A stretch of 64,000 nt of DNA from Kribbella qitaiheensis (GCF_014217565.1 NZ_CP043661.1:5022001-5086000), one strand, 5' to 3'; shown: positions 33,742-42,721, numbered from the stretch's first letter. The notes: generated from the sequence alone by a model not told the origin. Made by a program: numbers and translations.

Positions 33742-33799
33742 TACAACGTAGACCTACTGTCTACGAGGTACGCATACGGCGTATACATACAACGTAGAC
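33742..33799. promoter_or_regulatory. TetR operator region with repeated dyads
   Basis: TACAACGTAGAC occurs twice exactly, at 33742 and 33788. The first copy extends into the palindrome CGTAGAC-ctact-GTCTACG (33747-33765). Between them is GCATAC-ggc-GTATAC (33772-33786). The elements lie between the divergent TetR and exporter starts and are likely operators, possibly also containing promoter boxes. Confidence 0.75.
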
Positions 33800-33820
33800 A
33801 CACTCTCCTGTGAGGTAGGC

Positions 33821-35248
33821 ATGCGACGCAGTCCCTGGGCGACACTCGCGGTGTTGGCCCTAGCGCAATTCATCGTGGTGCTGGACGTGACGATCGTGAA
33901 CGTCGCGCTGCCGCACATCCAGGCAGATCTGAAATTCTCCACCGACAACCTGCAGTGGGTGATCAACGCCTACACCTTGCTGTTCGGCGGCTTCCTGCTG
34001 CTCGGCGGGCGGATGTCGGACCTGCTCGGCCCGCGCCGGGTCTTCATCGCCGGCCTCCTGCTCTTCGGCGCGACTTCGCTCGTCGCGGGGCTGTCGAACT
34101 CGCCGGAGTTCCTGATCGGCGCCCGCGCAGTACAGGGCCTTGGTGGTGCTCTGCTGTCGCCCGCCGCACTGGCGATCCTGACGGTGACGTTCGCCCATGG
34201 GCGTGAGCGGAACATCGCGATGGGCGTCTGGGGCGGCCTCGCCGGACTTGGCGGCACCCTCGGAGTCGTGGCGGGCGGCGTACTGGTCGACTCGCTCAGC
34301 TGGCAGTGGGTCTTCTTCGTCAACGTGCCGATCGTGCTCGCACTGGTAGCACTGATCCCGGTCTTCGTCCGCGACACCCGGCACAACGAGGGCCGTGACC
34401 GTACCTTCGACACGGCAGGCGCAGTGCTCGGTACTGCGGGTCTGCTGGCGGTCGTGTACGGCGTGGTCCGGTCCGAGCCGAAGGGATGGGGCTCGGGCGA
34501 GGTGCTCACGTTCCTCATCGGCGGCGTGGCGCTGCTGATCGCCTTCGTGATGGTGGAAGCGCGGTCGAAAGCGCCGCTGGTGCCGCTGCGGCTGTTCCGG
34601 TCCCGCGCGCTCAGCGTCTCCAGTGGTTCGCTGGCGTTGAACGGCGCTGGGTTCCTGTCGATGTTCTTCCTGACCGCGATCTACCTGCAGCAGGTCCGCG
34701 GTGACTCGGCACTCCAAGCCGGTGTGCACTTCCTGCCGATGGGCGGCGCTGCGATCGCCGGGGCCATCCTCGCCTCACAGCTGGTCCAGAAGGTCGGTAC
34801 TCGGACAGTGCAGCTCGGTGGTGCTGTGCTGAGCGTCGCCGGATTGCTCCTGTTGTCCCAAGCGGACGCGGTCGGCAGCTACACGAGCCAACTGCTCCCC
34901 GGCCTGATCATCTTCGGCGTCGGCATCATCGGCGTCGGCGTACCGGGTCAGATCGCCGCAGTCTCCGACGTCGAGCACCACGAAGCAGGCGCGGCCTCCG
35001 GTGTCGTCAACGCGATGTACCAGGTGGGCGGCGCGCTTGGCCTGGCGATCGTCACCACCCTCTCGATCAGCCGCACCACAGACGCGATCGCCCACGGCGT
35101 ACCCCAGCAACAGGCCCTGGTCGATGGCTTCCAACGCGGCCTCCTGGTAGCCGCAGCCTTCGCCATCGCCAACGTCTTCCTGACCCTGGCCTCCCCCCAA
35201 CTCCAACCCACCGCAGAACAACTAACCGAAGCCACCGCCGCAGCCTGA
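33821..35248 (+). CDS. DHA2-family MFS multidrug exporter (EmrB/QacA type)
   Basis: 475 residues, 14 predicted membrane helices. Motif D1 LDVTIVNVALPHIQADL lies in helix 1, motif A GGRMSDLLGPRRVFIAG after helix 2, and motif C-like GLGGTLGVVAGGVLVD in helix 5. These define the 14-helix drug:proton antiporters. It is controlled by the divergent TetR repressor. A perfect hairpin follows the stop. Confidence 0.93.
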   Translation: MRRSPWATLAVLALAQFIVVLDVTIVNVALPHIQADLKFSTDNLQWVINAYTLLFGGFLLLGGRMSDLLGPRRVFIAGLLLFGATSLVAGLSNSPEFLIGARAVQGLGGALLSPAALAILTVTFAHGRERNIAMGVWGGLAGLGGTLGVVAGGVLVDSLSWQWVFFVNVPIVLALVALIPVFVRDTRHNEGRDRTFDTAGAVLGTAGLLAVVYGVVRSEPKGWGSGEVLTFLIGGVALLIAFVMVEARSKAPLVPLRLFRSRALSVSSGSLALNGAGFLSMFFLTAIYLQQVRGDSALQAGVHFLPMGGAAIAGAILASQLVQKVGTRTVQLGGAVLSVAGLLLLSQADAVGSYTSQLLPGLIIFGVGIIGVGVPGQIAAVSDVEHHEAGAASGVVNAMYQVGGALGLAIVTTLSISRTTDAIAHGVPQQQALVDGFQRGLLVAAAFAIANVFLTLASPQLQPTAEQLTEATAAA

Positions 35249-35251
35249 CCT

Positions 35252-35284
35252 ACCTGGGCCGCCTCCAACTCAGGCGGCCCAGGT
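35252..35284 (+). terminator. terminator of the DHA2 exporter gene
   Basis: ACCTGGGCCGCCT and AGGCGGCCCAGGT form a perfect 13-bp stem with a 7-base loop immediately after the stop codon. Confidence 0.88.
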
Positions 35285-35419
35285 GTAGGCCGAAGTGATC
35301 AGCCAACCCCGGTGATGTCGTAGATCCTGAGGAGTTGGCTTTACCAGCACGTCGAATGCATCGGGCTGGTAGTCCGGAGAGCTGAGCTAGAGCGGCCGCG
35401 TGGAATTCCACGCGATAGG

Positions 35420-35716
35420 TCACGGTCGATCTGCCCAGCCAGGGATGACTTCTTCGGCCGGGGTGAACTCTTCGGCGCGACCTTCACGGGTTGCTTGTTC
35501 TGCGAGGGCGAATCCTGGTTTGGAGAACGCTGTGGCGCGGAGGTGCCAGAGGTGCAGGACGTCCTGGAGCTGACGGAAGCGCCAGACCTCGTGGGCCGCT
35601 TCCAAGGCTTCGTGGTACTCGCTCAAGAACTGCTCGTGCCACTCGGCAGGCAGCACGCGCAGGATCTCCGCGGGGTCGTCCCCCGGTCCCGGCAGCGGTT
35701 GAGCAGTCACAAGCAA
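35420..35716 (-). CDS. small conserved protein, DUF6247-like
   Basis: 98 residues from TTG 35716 (or 96 from GTG 35710). The block LRVLPAEWHEQFLSEYHEAL followed by HEVWRFRQLQDVLHLWHLRA resembles a family I recall as DUF6247, small helical proteins often paired with a toxin-like partner in actinobacteria. No partner gene is next to it here. The assignment is from memory; the gene has normal codon bias. Confidence 0.6.
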   Translation of the reverse strand: MLVTAQPLPGPGDDPAEILRVLPAEWHEQFLSEYHEALEAAHEVWRFRQLQDVLHLWHLRATAFSKPGFALAEQATREGRAEEFTPAEEVIPGWADRP

Positions 35717-35765
35717 AGAGTAACCCGCAGCGCGAATCTGCCGGGCTAGCTTTCCACAGGCGTGC

Positions 35766-36629
35766 TCAGAACGGGTAGGTCACGTAGGCGAGGTGGGTGC
35801 TGGTGGGGGACCAGCTGGGGACGTTCATGGTGCCTTGGCCGCCGGGGAGGGTGACCAGGTCCCGAGGCGGGTCGGTGAGGAGGCGGATGCGGACGTCGGC
35901 GATGTCCGCGGGGTGGCCGAGGGTGCCGGGTGGGAAGCTGATGTAGGCGATCGTGGTGCCGTCCGGTGACGGGTGGGGGAACCAGTTGACCCGCTCGTCG
36001 AAGGTGAGTTGTTCGAGGGTCTCACCGGAGATCCGGAAGAGCTGGGCGTGGCCGGGCGTCGTTGAAGCCCGCTCCGAGTTGAAGTAGATCCACTGACCGT
36101 CCGGGCTGTACTCCGAACCGTCGTCGGCATGTTCGTCGTCAGTGAGCTGTACGTCGGTGCCACCGGCCGACGGGATCGTGTAGACGTTGGTGAGCGTGGT
36201 GCCGTCGGCCGACTTCTCCAAGCCGATGTAGGCGAGCGTCGCGCCGTCGGGCGAGATCCCATGAAGGTAGTGGTGAAATCCCCGCCCGCGATCGTTGCTC
36301 ACGCGCCTTGCGGAACCACCAGCCAGCGGTACGGCGTACAGGTGGCCGTCGTCGGCGGATACGAACACCGAGCTGCCGTCGGGGCTCAGCACGTGATCGT
36401 TGTTGATCGGCGGCACGCCACCGAGCTCGAGCTGCTCGGGTTCGCCGCCGGCAACGGCGATCCGGTACAGATTGCCGTCTCCGTTGACGATCAGCCACTC
36501 GCCGTCGACCGTCCAGTTCGGCGCCTCGAACAACAGGGTCGACGACTCGAAGACCAGCCGGCTTTCGCCCGAGTCCACATCGATGACGTACAGCTCGGCT
36601 CGCTGACCAGGACGGAGTGTGCGGGGCAT
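35766..36629 (-). CDS. TolB/WD40-like beta-propeller protein (PD40 repeats)
   Basis: 287 residues, no signal peptide. PD40-type repeats are visible: SPDGSSVFVSADDGHLYAVP, SPDGATLAYIGLEKS, SPDGQWIYFNSER, SPDGTTIAYISFP and SPTSTHLAYVTYP. About five to six blades, each with S-P-D-G and a following Y/F strand. Similar cytosolic proteins are described as TolB-like or 'biopolymer transporter' in databases. It is divergent from the receiver/flavoreductase gene with a 126-bp gap. Confidence 0.83.
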   Translation of the reverse strand: MPRTLRPGQRAELYVIDVDSGESRLVFESSTLLFEAPNWTVDGEWLIVNGDGNLYRIAVAGGEPEQLELGGVPPINNDHVLSPDGSSVFVSADDGHLYAVPLAGGSARRVSNDRGRGFHHYLHGISPDGATLAYIGLEKSADGTTLTNVYTIPSAGGTDVQLTDDEHADDGSEYSPDGQWIYFNSERASTTPGHAQLFRISGETLEQLTFDERVNWFPHPSPDGTTIAYISFPPGTLGHPADIADVRIRLLTDPPRDLVTLPGGQGTMNVPSWSPTSTHLAYVTYPF

Positions 36630-36755
36630 AACGCCAACCTATCCAACCCCCCTGATAGTCGCCTTCGGCAACCAATCGGTCACCGCTGGTGGTCGAGTGG
36701 GGGACCTCTTGCTTTCGGGGCCGAAGCCACCGAGCATGGCCGCGGGGAGGGGCCA

Positions 36756-38423
36756 ATGAGCAAACCGGCGATTCTGACCGTTGACGACGACCCCATGGTG
36801 TCCGCGGCGATCTCACGAGATCTGCGGAATCGGTACGGGGACGACTATCTCGTCGTGGGCGCGAGATCCGCGGCGCAGGCGCTTGCCATCTTGACGAAAC
36901 TGGCCCTGCGCAACCAGGCGGTCGCGTTGATCGCCTCCGACCAGCGGATGCCCGGGATGACCGGCGTCGAGCTGCTCGAGCAGGCTCGAGTCCATGCGCC
37001 CGGAGCGAAGTACCTGCTGCTGACGGCGTACGCCGACACCGATGTCGCGATCAAGGCGATCAACGACATCGGCCTCGACTACTACCTGCTCAAGCCGTGG
37101 GATCCGCCCGAGGAGCGGCTGTACCCGATCGTCGACGACCTGCTCGGTGACTGGCGGCAGGCCAACCCGGACCAGTCCTCCGAAGTACGGGTGATCGGGC
37201 ACCGATGGTCCGATCGCAGCTACGACCTCAAGACCTTCCTGGCCCGCAACCACGTGCCGTACCGCTGGTTCGACATCGAGCGCGACGCCGAGGCCCAGCG
37301 ACTGTCCACGCTCGCTGAGGCAACCCCGGCTGACCTGCCGCTGGTCCTCATCCCGGAGGGCGAGTCGCTGCGTTCACCGTCGACGCTGGATCTGGCCGGC
37401 GCACTTGGCCTGCGGACCAGAGCCGAACAACCTTTGTACGACGTATGCATCGTCGGCGGCGGACCGGCAGGTCTGGCAGCCGCGGTCTACGCGGCGTCAG
37501 AGGGCCTGAGCACTGTCGTCGTGGAGCGCGAGGGTCCGGGCGGACAGGCCGGCCAGAGCGCCGCGATCGAGAACTACCTGGGATTCCCGAAGGGCCTGAC
37601 CGGCGCCGACCTGACCCAGCGGGCGGTCGCCCAGGTCTCCCGGTTCGGCGCCGAGATGGTGCTCGCCCGGAACGTCGTCGGCTTCGAGAACCGTGGGCCG
37701 GTGCACGCCGTGCTGTTCGACGGCGCGGGTGAGCTCGAGGCTCGCGCGCTGATCGTGGCGACCGGGGTCTCGTACCGGCGGTTGGAGGCGGCCGGGCTCG
37801 ACGAGTTCCGCGGTCGAGGCGTGTACTACGGCGCCACGGCGAGCGACGCGAATCTGTGTCAGGACGACGACGTCTACGTCGTGGGTGCCGCGAACTCGGC
37901 AGGTCAGGCCGCGCTCAACCTCGCCCGCTTCGCCAAGCGGGTGGTGCTCGTGGTCCGGGCCACGACGCTGGAGGCCACGATGGCCCGCTACCTCGTCGAC
38001 CGCATCGCCTCCGCACCGAACATCGAGGTCCGCTGCCGGACCGAGGTGGCGGCGTGCCGCGGCGACGGTCATCTCGAAGGTCTCGTCCTCGCCGATCGGG
38101 CGTCCGGCGCGACCGAGGAGGTGTCGTCGAGTTGGCTGTTCATCTTCGTCGGCGCTTCGCCGCACACCGAATGGCTCGGGGACGGAGTCGCCCGCGATGC
38201 CAAGGGATTCGTCATCACCGGACAGGACCTGCTGGTGGACCTCGACCGGGTAGGTGGACCGCGTTGGCCGCTGGCTCGTCCACCGTTCGCCCTGGAGACC
38301 AGCGTGCCCGGGGTGTTCGCGGCCGGCGATGTCCGGCTCGACTCGATGAAGCGGGTCGCCTCGGCCGTCGGTGAGGGCGCGATGTCGGTCTATCTCGTGC
38401 ATCGCTACCTGGCCACGATCTGA
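36756..38423 (+). CDS. fusion of response-regulator receiver and thioredoxin-reductase-like flavoenzyme
   Basis: 555 residues from ATG 36756, preceded by GGGGAGG with good spacing. Residues 1-130 are a receiver domain (LTVDDDPMVSAAISRDL; phospho-Asp in IASDQRMPGMTG; LLTAYADTDV; YYLLKPWDPPE). Residues about 145-215 resemble a thioredoxin-fold insert. From about 228 the FAD domain begins (YDVCIVGGGPAGLAAAVYAA), with AIENYLGFPKGLTG, the NAD motif YVVGAANSAGQAALNLARFA and the end GVFAAGDVRLDSMKRVASAV. The reductase CxxC is absent (ATASDA at that site), so it cannot act as classical thioredoxin reductase. It overlaps the kinase gene by 1 base (TGATG). Confidence 0.85.
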   Translation: MSKPAILTVDDDPMVSAAISRDLRNRYGDDYLVVGARSAAQALAILTKLALRNQAVALIASDQRMPGMTGVELLEQARVHAPGAKYLLLTAYADTDVAIKAINDIGLDYYLLKPWDPPEERLYPIVDDLLGDWRQANPDQSSEVRVIGHRWSDRSYDLKTFLARNHVPYRWFDIERDAEAQRLSTLAEATPADLPLVLIPEGESLRSPSTLDLAGALGLRTRAEQPLYDVCIVGGGPAGLAAAVYAASEGLSTVVVEREGPGGQAGQSAAIENYLGFPKGLTGADLTQRAVAQVSRFGAEMVLARNVVGFENRGPVHAVLFDGAGELEARALIVATGVSYRRLEAAGLDEFRGRGVYYGATASDANLCQDDDVYVVGAANSAGQAALNLARFAKRVVLVVRATTLEATMARYLVDRIASAPNIEVRCRTEVAACRGDGHLEGLVLADRASGATEEVSSSWLFIFVGASPHTEWLGDGVARDAKGFVITGQDLLVDLDRVGGPRWPLARPPFALETSVPGVFAAGDVRLDSMKRVASAVGEGAMSVYLVHRYLATI

Positions 38424-39811
38424 TGCGCGTCGCCGATCTGCGGTCCTTCGGCCTCTTCGACGGTTTGACCGACGCCCAACTGGCGGAACTGGTCGAAGCC
38501 GGTACCGACGTACCGATCGTGCCCGGCGTCGACCTCTTCCACGAAGGTGAGCACGCGGACTTCTGGTGGGTGCTCGTCGACGGTGGGATCGAACTGCTCC
38601 GCCGGGTCGGCCGGGAGGACAACGTCGTCGGCCGGATGGACGTACCGGGTCGCTGGGCCGGCGGCTTCCGGGCCTGGGACGAGCACGGCGTCTATCTCGC
38701 GACCGGTCGGGGAGTGACCGACGGCCGCGTACTGCGGGTGCCTGCTCCGCTATTGCGCGAGTTGTCCAGCGCCTGGTTCCCCTTCGCTGGTCACCTCATC
38801 GAGGGCCTCTACGGCACCGCGCGCCGAATCGAGGCGACGGTGCGGCAACGCGAATCGCTCGTCACCCTCGGCACGTTGGCCGCCGGTCTTGCCCACGAGA
38901 TCAACAATCCCGCCGCTGCTGCCACCCGTGCGGTCGGGGCGCTCGAAGGCGCCTGCGGGACGCTGCTCTCATCTCTGGGCAAGCTTGCCGAGGGGGAGAT
39001 CTCGGCCGCCCAGTTCACCGCCCTCGATGCTTTGCGCCGTGAGATCAAGCCGCTAGCGGCCGAGGTGGATCCGCTCGACATTGCTGACCAGGAGATCGCC
39101 TTGTCGTCGTGGCTGGCCGGCCATGGCGTCAGCCGTGACTGGACCATCGCGCCGACGCTCGCGGCCGCAGGCGTTGACGTCGAGTGGTGTGAGCGGGCAG
39201 TGACCGTACTAGGCGAGCCCGCCCTGGAACCGGGGCTGGAGTGGGTGGCGAGCACGTTCTCCGCGATCACGCTGCTGTCCGAGGTGAAGGAGTCCACCCG
39301 GCGGATCTCCGACCTGGTCGCCGCGGTCAGGTCGTACTCGCAGATGGACCGCGCCTCGATGCAGCACGTCGATGTGACCGAAGGCCTCGAGAGCACGTTG
39401 GTGATGCTCGGCCACAAACTCCGCGACGGCATCGAGGTCAGCCGCGACTACGGCACCGACGTACCGCCGATCGATGCGTACGCCGGTGAGCTCAATCAGG
39501 TGTGGACCAACCTCATCGACAACGCCGTCGACGCGATGAACGGTATCGGGAGACTCCAGGTGACCACCCGCGCCGACGGCGACCACGTCGTCATCGAGAT
39601 CGGCGACACCGGCACCGGGATGCCTCCCGAGGTGGCGGCCCGCGCCTTCGAGGCCTTCTACACAACGAAGGAAGTCGGCAAGGGTACGGGGCTCGGCCTC
39701 GACATCGCCCAGCGGATCATCGTCGAACGCCACGGCGGCGCCATCACCATCGACAGCCACCCGGGCTCGACGATCTTCCGGGTCCGGATCCCGATCCAGC
39801 ACTCCACGTAG
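38423..39811 (+). CDS. sensor histidine kinase with cyclic-nucleotide-binding-like domain
   Basis: 462 residues. N-terminal about 130 residues form a cNMP-binding-like domain (FGLFDGLTDAQLAELVEAGT, VPGVDLFHEGEHADFWWVLV, RWAGGF). The H box is LVTLGTLAAGLAHEINNPAA with His near 160, followed by a long helical insert, then LNQVWTNLIDNAVDAMNGIG (N box), VIEIGDTGTGMPPEV and KGTGLGLDIAQRII. No membrane helix. It is translationally coupled to the receiver-flavoenzyme gene and is the obvious kinase for that receiver. A cyclic nucleotide or redox cofactor may be the signal; inference. Confidence 0.88.
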   Translation: MRVADLRSFGLFDGLTDAQLAELVEAGTDVPIVPGVDLFHEGEHADFWWVLVDGGIELLRRVGREDNVVGRMDVPGRWAGGFRAWDEHGVYLATGRGVTDGRVLRVPAPLLRELSSAWFPFAGHLIEGLYGTARRIEATVRQRESLVTLGTLAAGLAHEINNPAAAATRAVGALEGACGTLLSSLGKLAEGEISAAQFTALDALRREIKPLAAEVDPLDIADQEIALSSWLAGHGVSRDWTIAPTLAAAGVDVEWCERAVTVLGEPALEPGLEWVASTFSAITLLSEVKESTRRISDLVAAVRSYSQMDRASMQHVDVTEGLESTLVMLGHKLRDGIEVSRDYGTDVPPIDAYAGELNQVWTNLIDNAVDAMNGIGRLQVTTRADGDHVVIEIGDTGTGMPPEVAARAFEAFYTTKEVGKGTGLGLDIAQRIIVERHGGAITIDSHPGSTIFRVRIPIQHST

Positions 39812-39829
39812 CCGCCGTCCGGACGGAGA

Positions 39830-39955
39830 CTGTTGGGAACCTGGCCCTTGCAGGAGAGCTTTCCCTTCAAGGAGTGCCTCCTCATCGTCCTCAACGAGGA
39901 ATGGGAGCACCGCCTGTACGCCGAACGCGACCTGACCGCGTTGGAGAAGCAGTGA
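39830..39955 (+). pseudogene. C-terminal fragment of a DinB-family gene
   Basis: Forty-one codons ending in TGA at 39953-39955 read as the C-terminal helix of DinB/YfiT-type proteins: LLGTWPLQESFPFKECLL and VLNEEWEHRLYAERDLTAL. No start codon or remaining domain exists upstream, since the kinase stop codon is 19 bases away. This is a leftover of a deleted gene. Confidence 0.7.
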
Positions 39956-40004
39956 CGCTGGACTGACCGCTCTGCAGGGTGGGGCGACAGCCGAGCAATT
40001 CGCC

Positions 40005-40356
40005 TTACTGGCCGGGCGTCTCGGTTAGCAGCGGGGTTATCTCGTCGCGGAGAAGGCGCCGGTAGGTCTCGACGTCGATGACTCGCGCCCGCACGTGATG
40101 ACGCAATCGGTGGGCGCGGACGAGTTGCGACCCGGCGTACGAGGTCGTACCGCTGATGCAGCTGTGACTGAGGGATCCCGCCGACCGAGTGCTGGCGGAG
40201 GCGCTGACGTAGGTTGGTCGCCTTCCCCACGTACAGAATTTCGTTGCCTTCATCAAGGAAGAAATAGACGCCGGCCTGGCGAGGCGCGTCCGCCGACGCG
40301 GCACGCAGTACGGTGAGGCCTTCCTCGCCCCAGCTGTTCGGTTTGCCCACGGACAC
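40005..40356 (-). pseudogene. GIY-YIG nuclease, disrupted
   Basis: From GTG 40356 one frame encodes a GIY-YIG domain: QAGVYFFLDEGNEILYVGKA, NLRQRLRQHSVGG, LHQRYDLVRRV. After about 80 residues the frame turns into an Arg/Pro-rich sequence unlike the family, while another frame becomes protein-like (VRARVIDVETYRRLLRDEIT) and ends at 40005. The expected conserved continuation (RPPFNA-like block) is missing. So the gene is frameshifted or fused to foreign sequence near 40100-40150. Confidence 0.5.
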
Positions 40357-40404
40357 CTGCCATCTATGCTCGGCTGTCGAGTTCATCGAGGAAGGCCGGT
40401 CACT

Positions 40405-41313
40405 GTGGTTGATGCAAAAGAGCTCGCGTCGATCGCCTTGCGGCACTTCCCGATCGAGGTCCGTCGGGTCACCCGAGCCGCCGAGTCGTTCAACACGATC
40501 TACCGCGTCGAGGCGGTCGAGGGGACCTATGCCCTTCGCGTCGGCCCTTCACTACAGATTCACGCGGCTGGTACTGCGCGAGCCGAGACGGTGTGGCAGC
40601 GCAGCTTGGTCGACGCCGGGCTGGCGGTGCCTGACGTCGTACAGACCTCGTCCGGCGAGCCGATGGTGCTCGTGAACGATGCTGATGACCAGCCGCGGAC
40701 TTGCGTGTTGTTCACCTGGATCCGTGGTCGCTCGATGCGTACGCGGCTTGGTCTCTCGCGAGCGCGCACGTTGGGGCGCCTGATGGCTCGGCTGCATGGC
40801 TTCCCCGTGGGTGATGTCGATGTGCTGCGCGCGGACAAGGTGCTCTATTGGCTGTTGCCCGACCGGTTGGGAGATGTGCCCGAGCACGGGAAGGTTCTCA
40901 CCGAGGCGCGCGACAGCGTTCAAGCTTTGATCTCTGAGTTGTGGCGCGACCGAACTCCCCAGTTGCTGCACGGCGACCTCACTGCGGCCAACGTCATCGA
41001 AGCTCCGGGCGTCGGACCGGTGCCGATCGACTTCCAGGACATGGTTTTCGGCTTCGCGGAACAAGACATCTCGTTCACGCTCGCGTCTTTCGGCCGACGC
41101 GACGACCGCGACGCCATGGCTCAGGCGTTCCGCGACGGCTATGCGGAGATCTGCCCATGGCCAGAGGTTTCGGATGCGGTGATGCGAGGCCTGATCGTCG
41201 CGAGAGGACTGCACCAGCTGAACCTTTCACTGGCGACCGCGGAGGGTCCGCTTCCCCGCGACTACCTCGACTACCACGGCGCAAAGGCCCAAACCTGGCT
41301 GGATGCTTCTTAG
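40405..41313 (+). CDS. APH-family phosphotransferase
   Basis: 302 residues from GTG 40405, which has GAGGAAGG about 9 bases upstream. Kinase-like fold of the aminoglycoside phosphotransferase/choline kinase type: NTIYRVEAVEGTYALRVGPS (N-lobe), VLFTWIRGRSMR (hinge), the catalytic loop QLLHGDLTAANVIEAPGVG (near 190) and the metal Asp in VPIDFQDMVFG. Related proteins phosphorylate small metabolites or antibiotics; the substrate cannot be predicted. It overlaps the methyltransferase gene by 11 bases. Confidence 0.85.
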   Translation: MVDAKELASIALRHFPIEVRRVTRAAESFNTIYRVEAVEGTYALRVGPSLQIHAAGTARAETVWQRSLVDAGLAVPDVVQTSSGEPMVLVNDADDQPRTCVLFTWIRGRSMRTRLGLSRARTLGRLMARLHGFPVGDVDVLRADKVLYWLLPDRLGDVPEHGKVLTEARDSVQALISELWRDRTPQLLHGDLTAANVIEAPGVGPVPIDFQDMVFGFAEQDISFTLASFGRRDDRDAMAQAFRDGYAEICPWPEVSDAVMRGLIVARGLHQLNLSLATAEGPLPRDYLDYHGAKAQTWLDAS

Positions 41314-41920
41314 ATCCAGCCGGCCTGGTGAGCGCCTCCAGCGCGATGTCGGCGAGCCGGGCAATTGCTGCCGGTCCACCCGTGCTCTGTTTGCCGCCTT
41401 CGCCGAGCTGGTACGGGCCGGAGGCAACGATCGTGTCGCCGACGTCGGCTGCGGGCCTGGCCGGGTGACAATCCTGCTGTCCAACCTGGGGCTGGATGCG
41501 TTCGGTATCGACCTGTCGCCGGGGATGCTGAAGCTGGCTCGTCAGACGTACCCGGAGTTGCGGTTCGAAGAGGGATCGACGCTGGCGCTGGATCTGCCGG
41601 ACGACTCTCTCGGCGGGCTGCTCGCCTACTACTCGATCATTCACATCCCCTGGGACCAACGGGCGCAGGTCTTCGCCGAGTTTCACCGCGTGGTCGCACC
41701 GGGCGGGATGGTGATGCTGGTCTTCCAGATCGGTGACGAGGAGGGCCATCGCACCGAGTTCTCCGGCACGCCGGTCGACCTCGTCTGGTACCGACAGCAA
41801 CCGGACGAGGTCGCCGGCTTGCTGCGCGAGGCCGGCTTCGAGCCGTGGACGACCGCGGTCCGCGAACGCGCGGAGTGGGAGAAGACCACCCACGGTTATC
41901 TGCCGGCTCGGAGGACCTGA
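41303..41920 (+). CDS. class I SAM-dependent methyltransferase, N-terminus probably lost
   Basis: 205 residues. Motif I VADVGCGPGRVTILLSNLG, motif II AFGIDLSPGMLKLARQTYPE and LDLPDDSLGGLLAYYSIIHI are clear, then FHRVVAPGGMVMLVF and a C-terminal WYRQQPDEVAGLLREAGFEP. The first about 25 residues (MLLRSSRPGERLQRDVGEPG) are arginine- and Cys-rich and do not resemble the helical N-terminus these enzymes use to cap the SAM site (usually with a DxVAxxYxxxF block). The gene overlaps the phosphotransferase and was probably truncated at its 5' end. Confidence 0.75.
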   Translation: MLLRSSRPGERLQRDVGEPGNCCRSTRALFAAFAELVRAGGNDRVADVGCGPGRVTILLSNLGLDAFGIDLSPGMLKLARQTYPELRFEEGSTLALDLPDDSLGGLLAYYSIIHIPWDQRAQVFAEFHRVVAPGGMVMLVFQIGDEEGHRTEFSGTPVDLVWYRQQPDEVAGLLREAGFEPWTTAVRERAEWEKTTHGYLPARRT

Positions 41921-41923
41921 CCG

Positions 41924-42490
41924 ATGATCGATCTCAAAGCCGAGTTGCTGGCGCCTCTGCGGGGGAGCCGGGCTGTCATGCTCGCCAAGCTGGAGGAGCT
42001 GCCGGAGTACGACCGGCGTCGGCCGCTCACACCTTCGGGGACGAACCTGCTCGGTCTCGTCAAGCATCTGGCGGGGCTGGAGTACGGGTATCTCGGGGCG
42101 TCCTTCGGTCGCCCACCGATCGAGCGTCCGTCGTGGTTCCGCGATGATCCGTACGACGAGATCGACATGTGGGCGACACCTGATGAGTCGAGCGACTACA
42201 TCACCGCTGTCTACCGCGAGGCATGCGCTCATTCCGACATCACCATCGCCGAACTCGAGCTGGACAGCCCAGGTCACGTGGCGCACTGGGCCGAGGGGCA
42301 TCAGGGGACGACGCTGGGTGTGCTGCTGATCAGGATGACCTGCGAGACGGCGCAGCACGCAGGCCATGCCGACATCATCCGCGAGCTGATCGACGGCCGG
42401 ACCGGAGCTGCCCGCGCCGATGATCCGCAGTACAGCCTGGTCCAGGCAGCTGCCGACCAGTTCCGCACGCCCGGAAACCACGCCAGGTAA
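41924..42490 (+). CDS. DinB-family (DUF664) protein, copy 1
   Basis: 188 residues, four-helix bundle of DinB/YfiT type. Typical blocks: RPLTPSGTNLLGLVKHLAGL (metal-binding His), EYGYLGASFGRP and TCETAQHAGHADIIRELIDG (second and third His). Such proteins can be thiol-dependent S-transferases (mycothiol or bacillithiol) or have unknown roles. It starts 4 bases after the methyltransferase stop. It is paralogous to the gene at 45395-45976. Confidence 0.9.
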   Translation: MIDLKAELLAPLRGSRAVMLAKLEELPEYDRRRPLTPSGTNLLGLVKHLAGLEYGYLGASFGRPPIERPSWFRDDPYDEIDMWATPDESSDYITAVYREACAHSDITIAELELDSPGHVAHWAEGHQGTTLGVLLIRMTCETAQHAGHADIIRELIDGRTGAARADDPQYSLVQAAADQFRTPGNHAR

Positions 42491-42721
42491 GGGATTCCGG
42501 TGTTCTGGATGGCGACACGCCGTCGGCCGGATGTTTGACGGCGACGGCCTCGGTCGGAAAGGATGTTGGCACTGGCGCGGCCCGCGCCTCACCTTCGTCG
42601 ACCGGCCCCAGCCCGGTCTCGCTGAGAAGGCAAAGGGATCTCCGATCTCGGGCCGCTCGTCCTGGTCATTCGCCTCGGACGGCATCGCTGGGGGATCGCG
42701 TGCGAGTGCGTGGAAGGCCAG

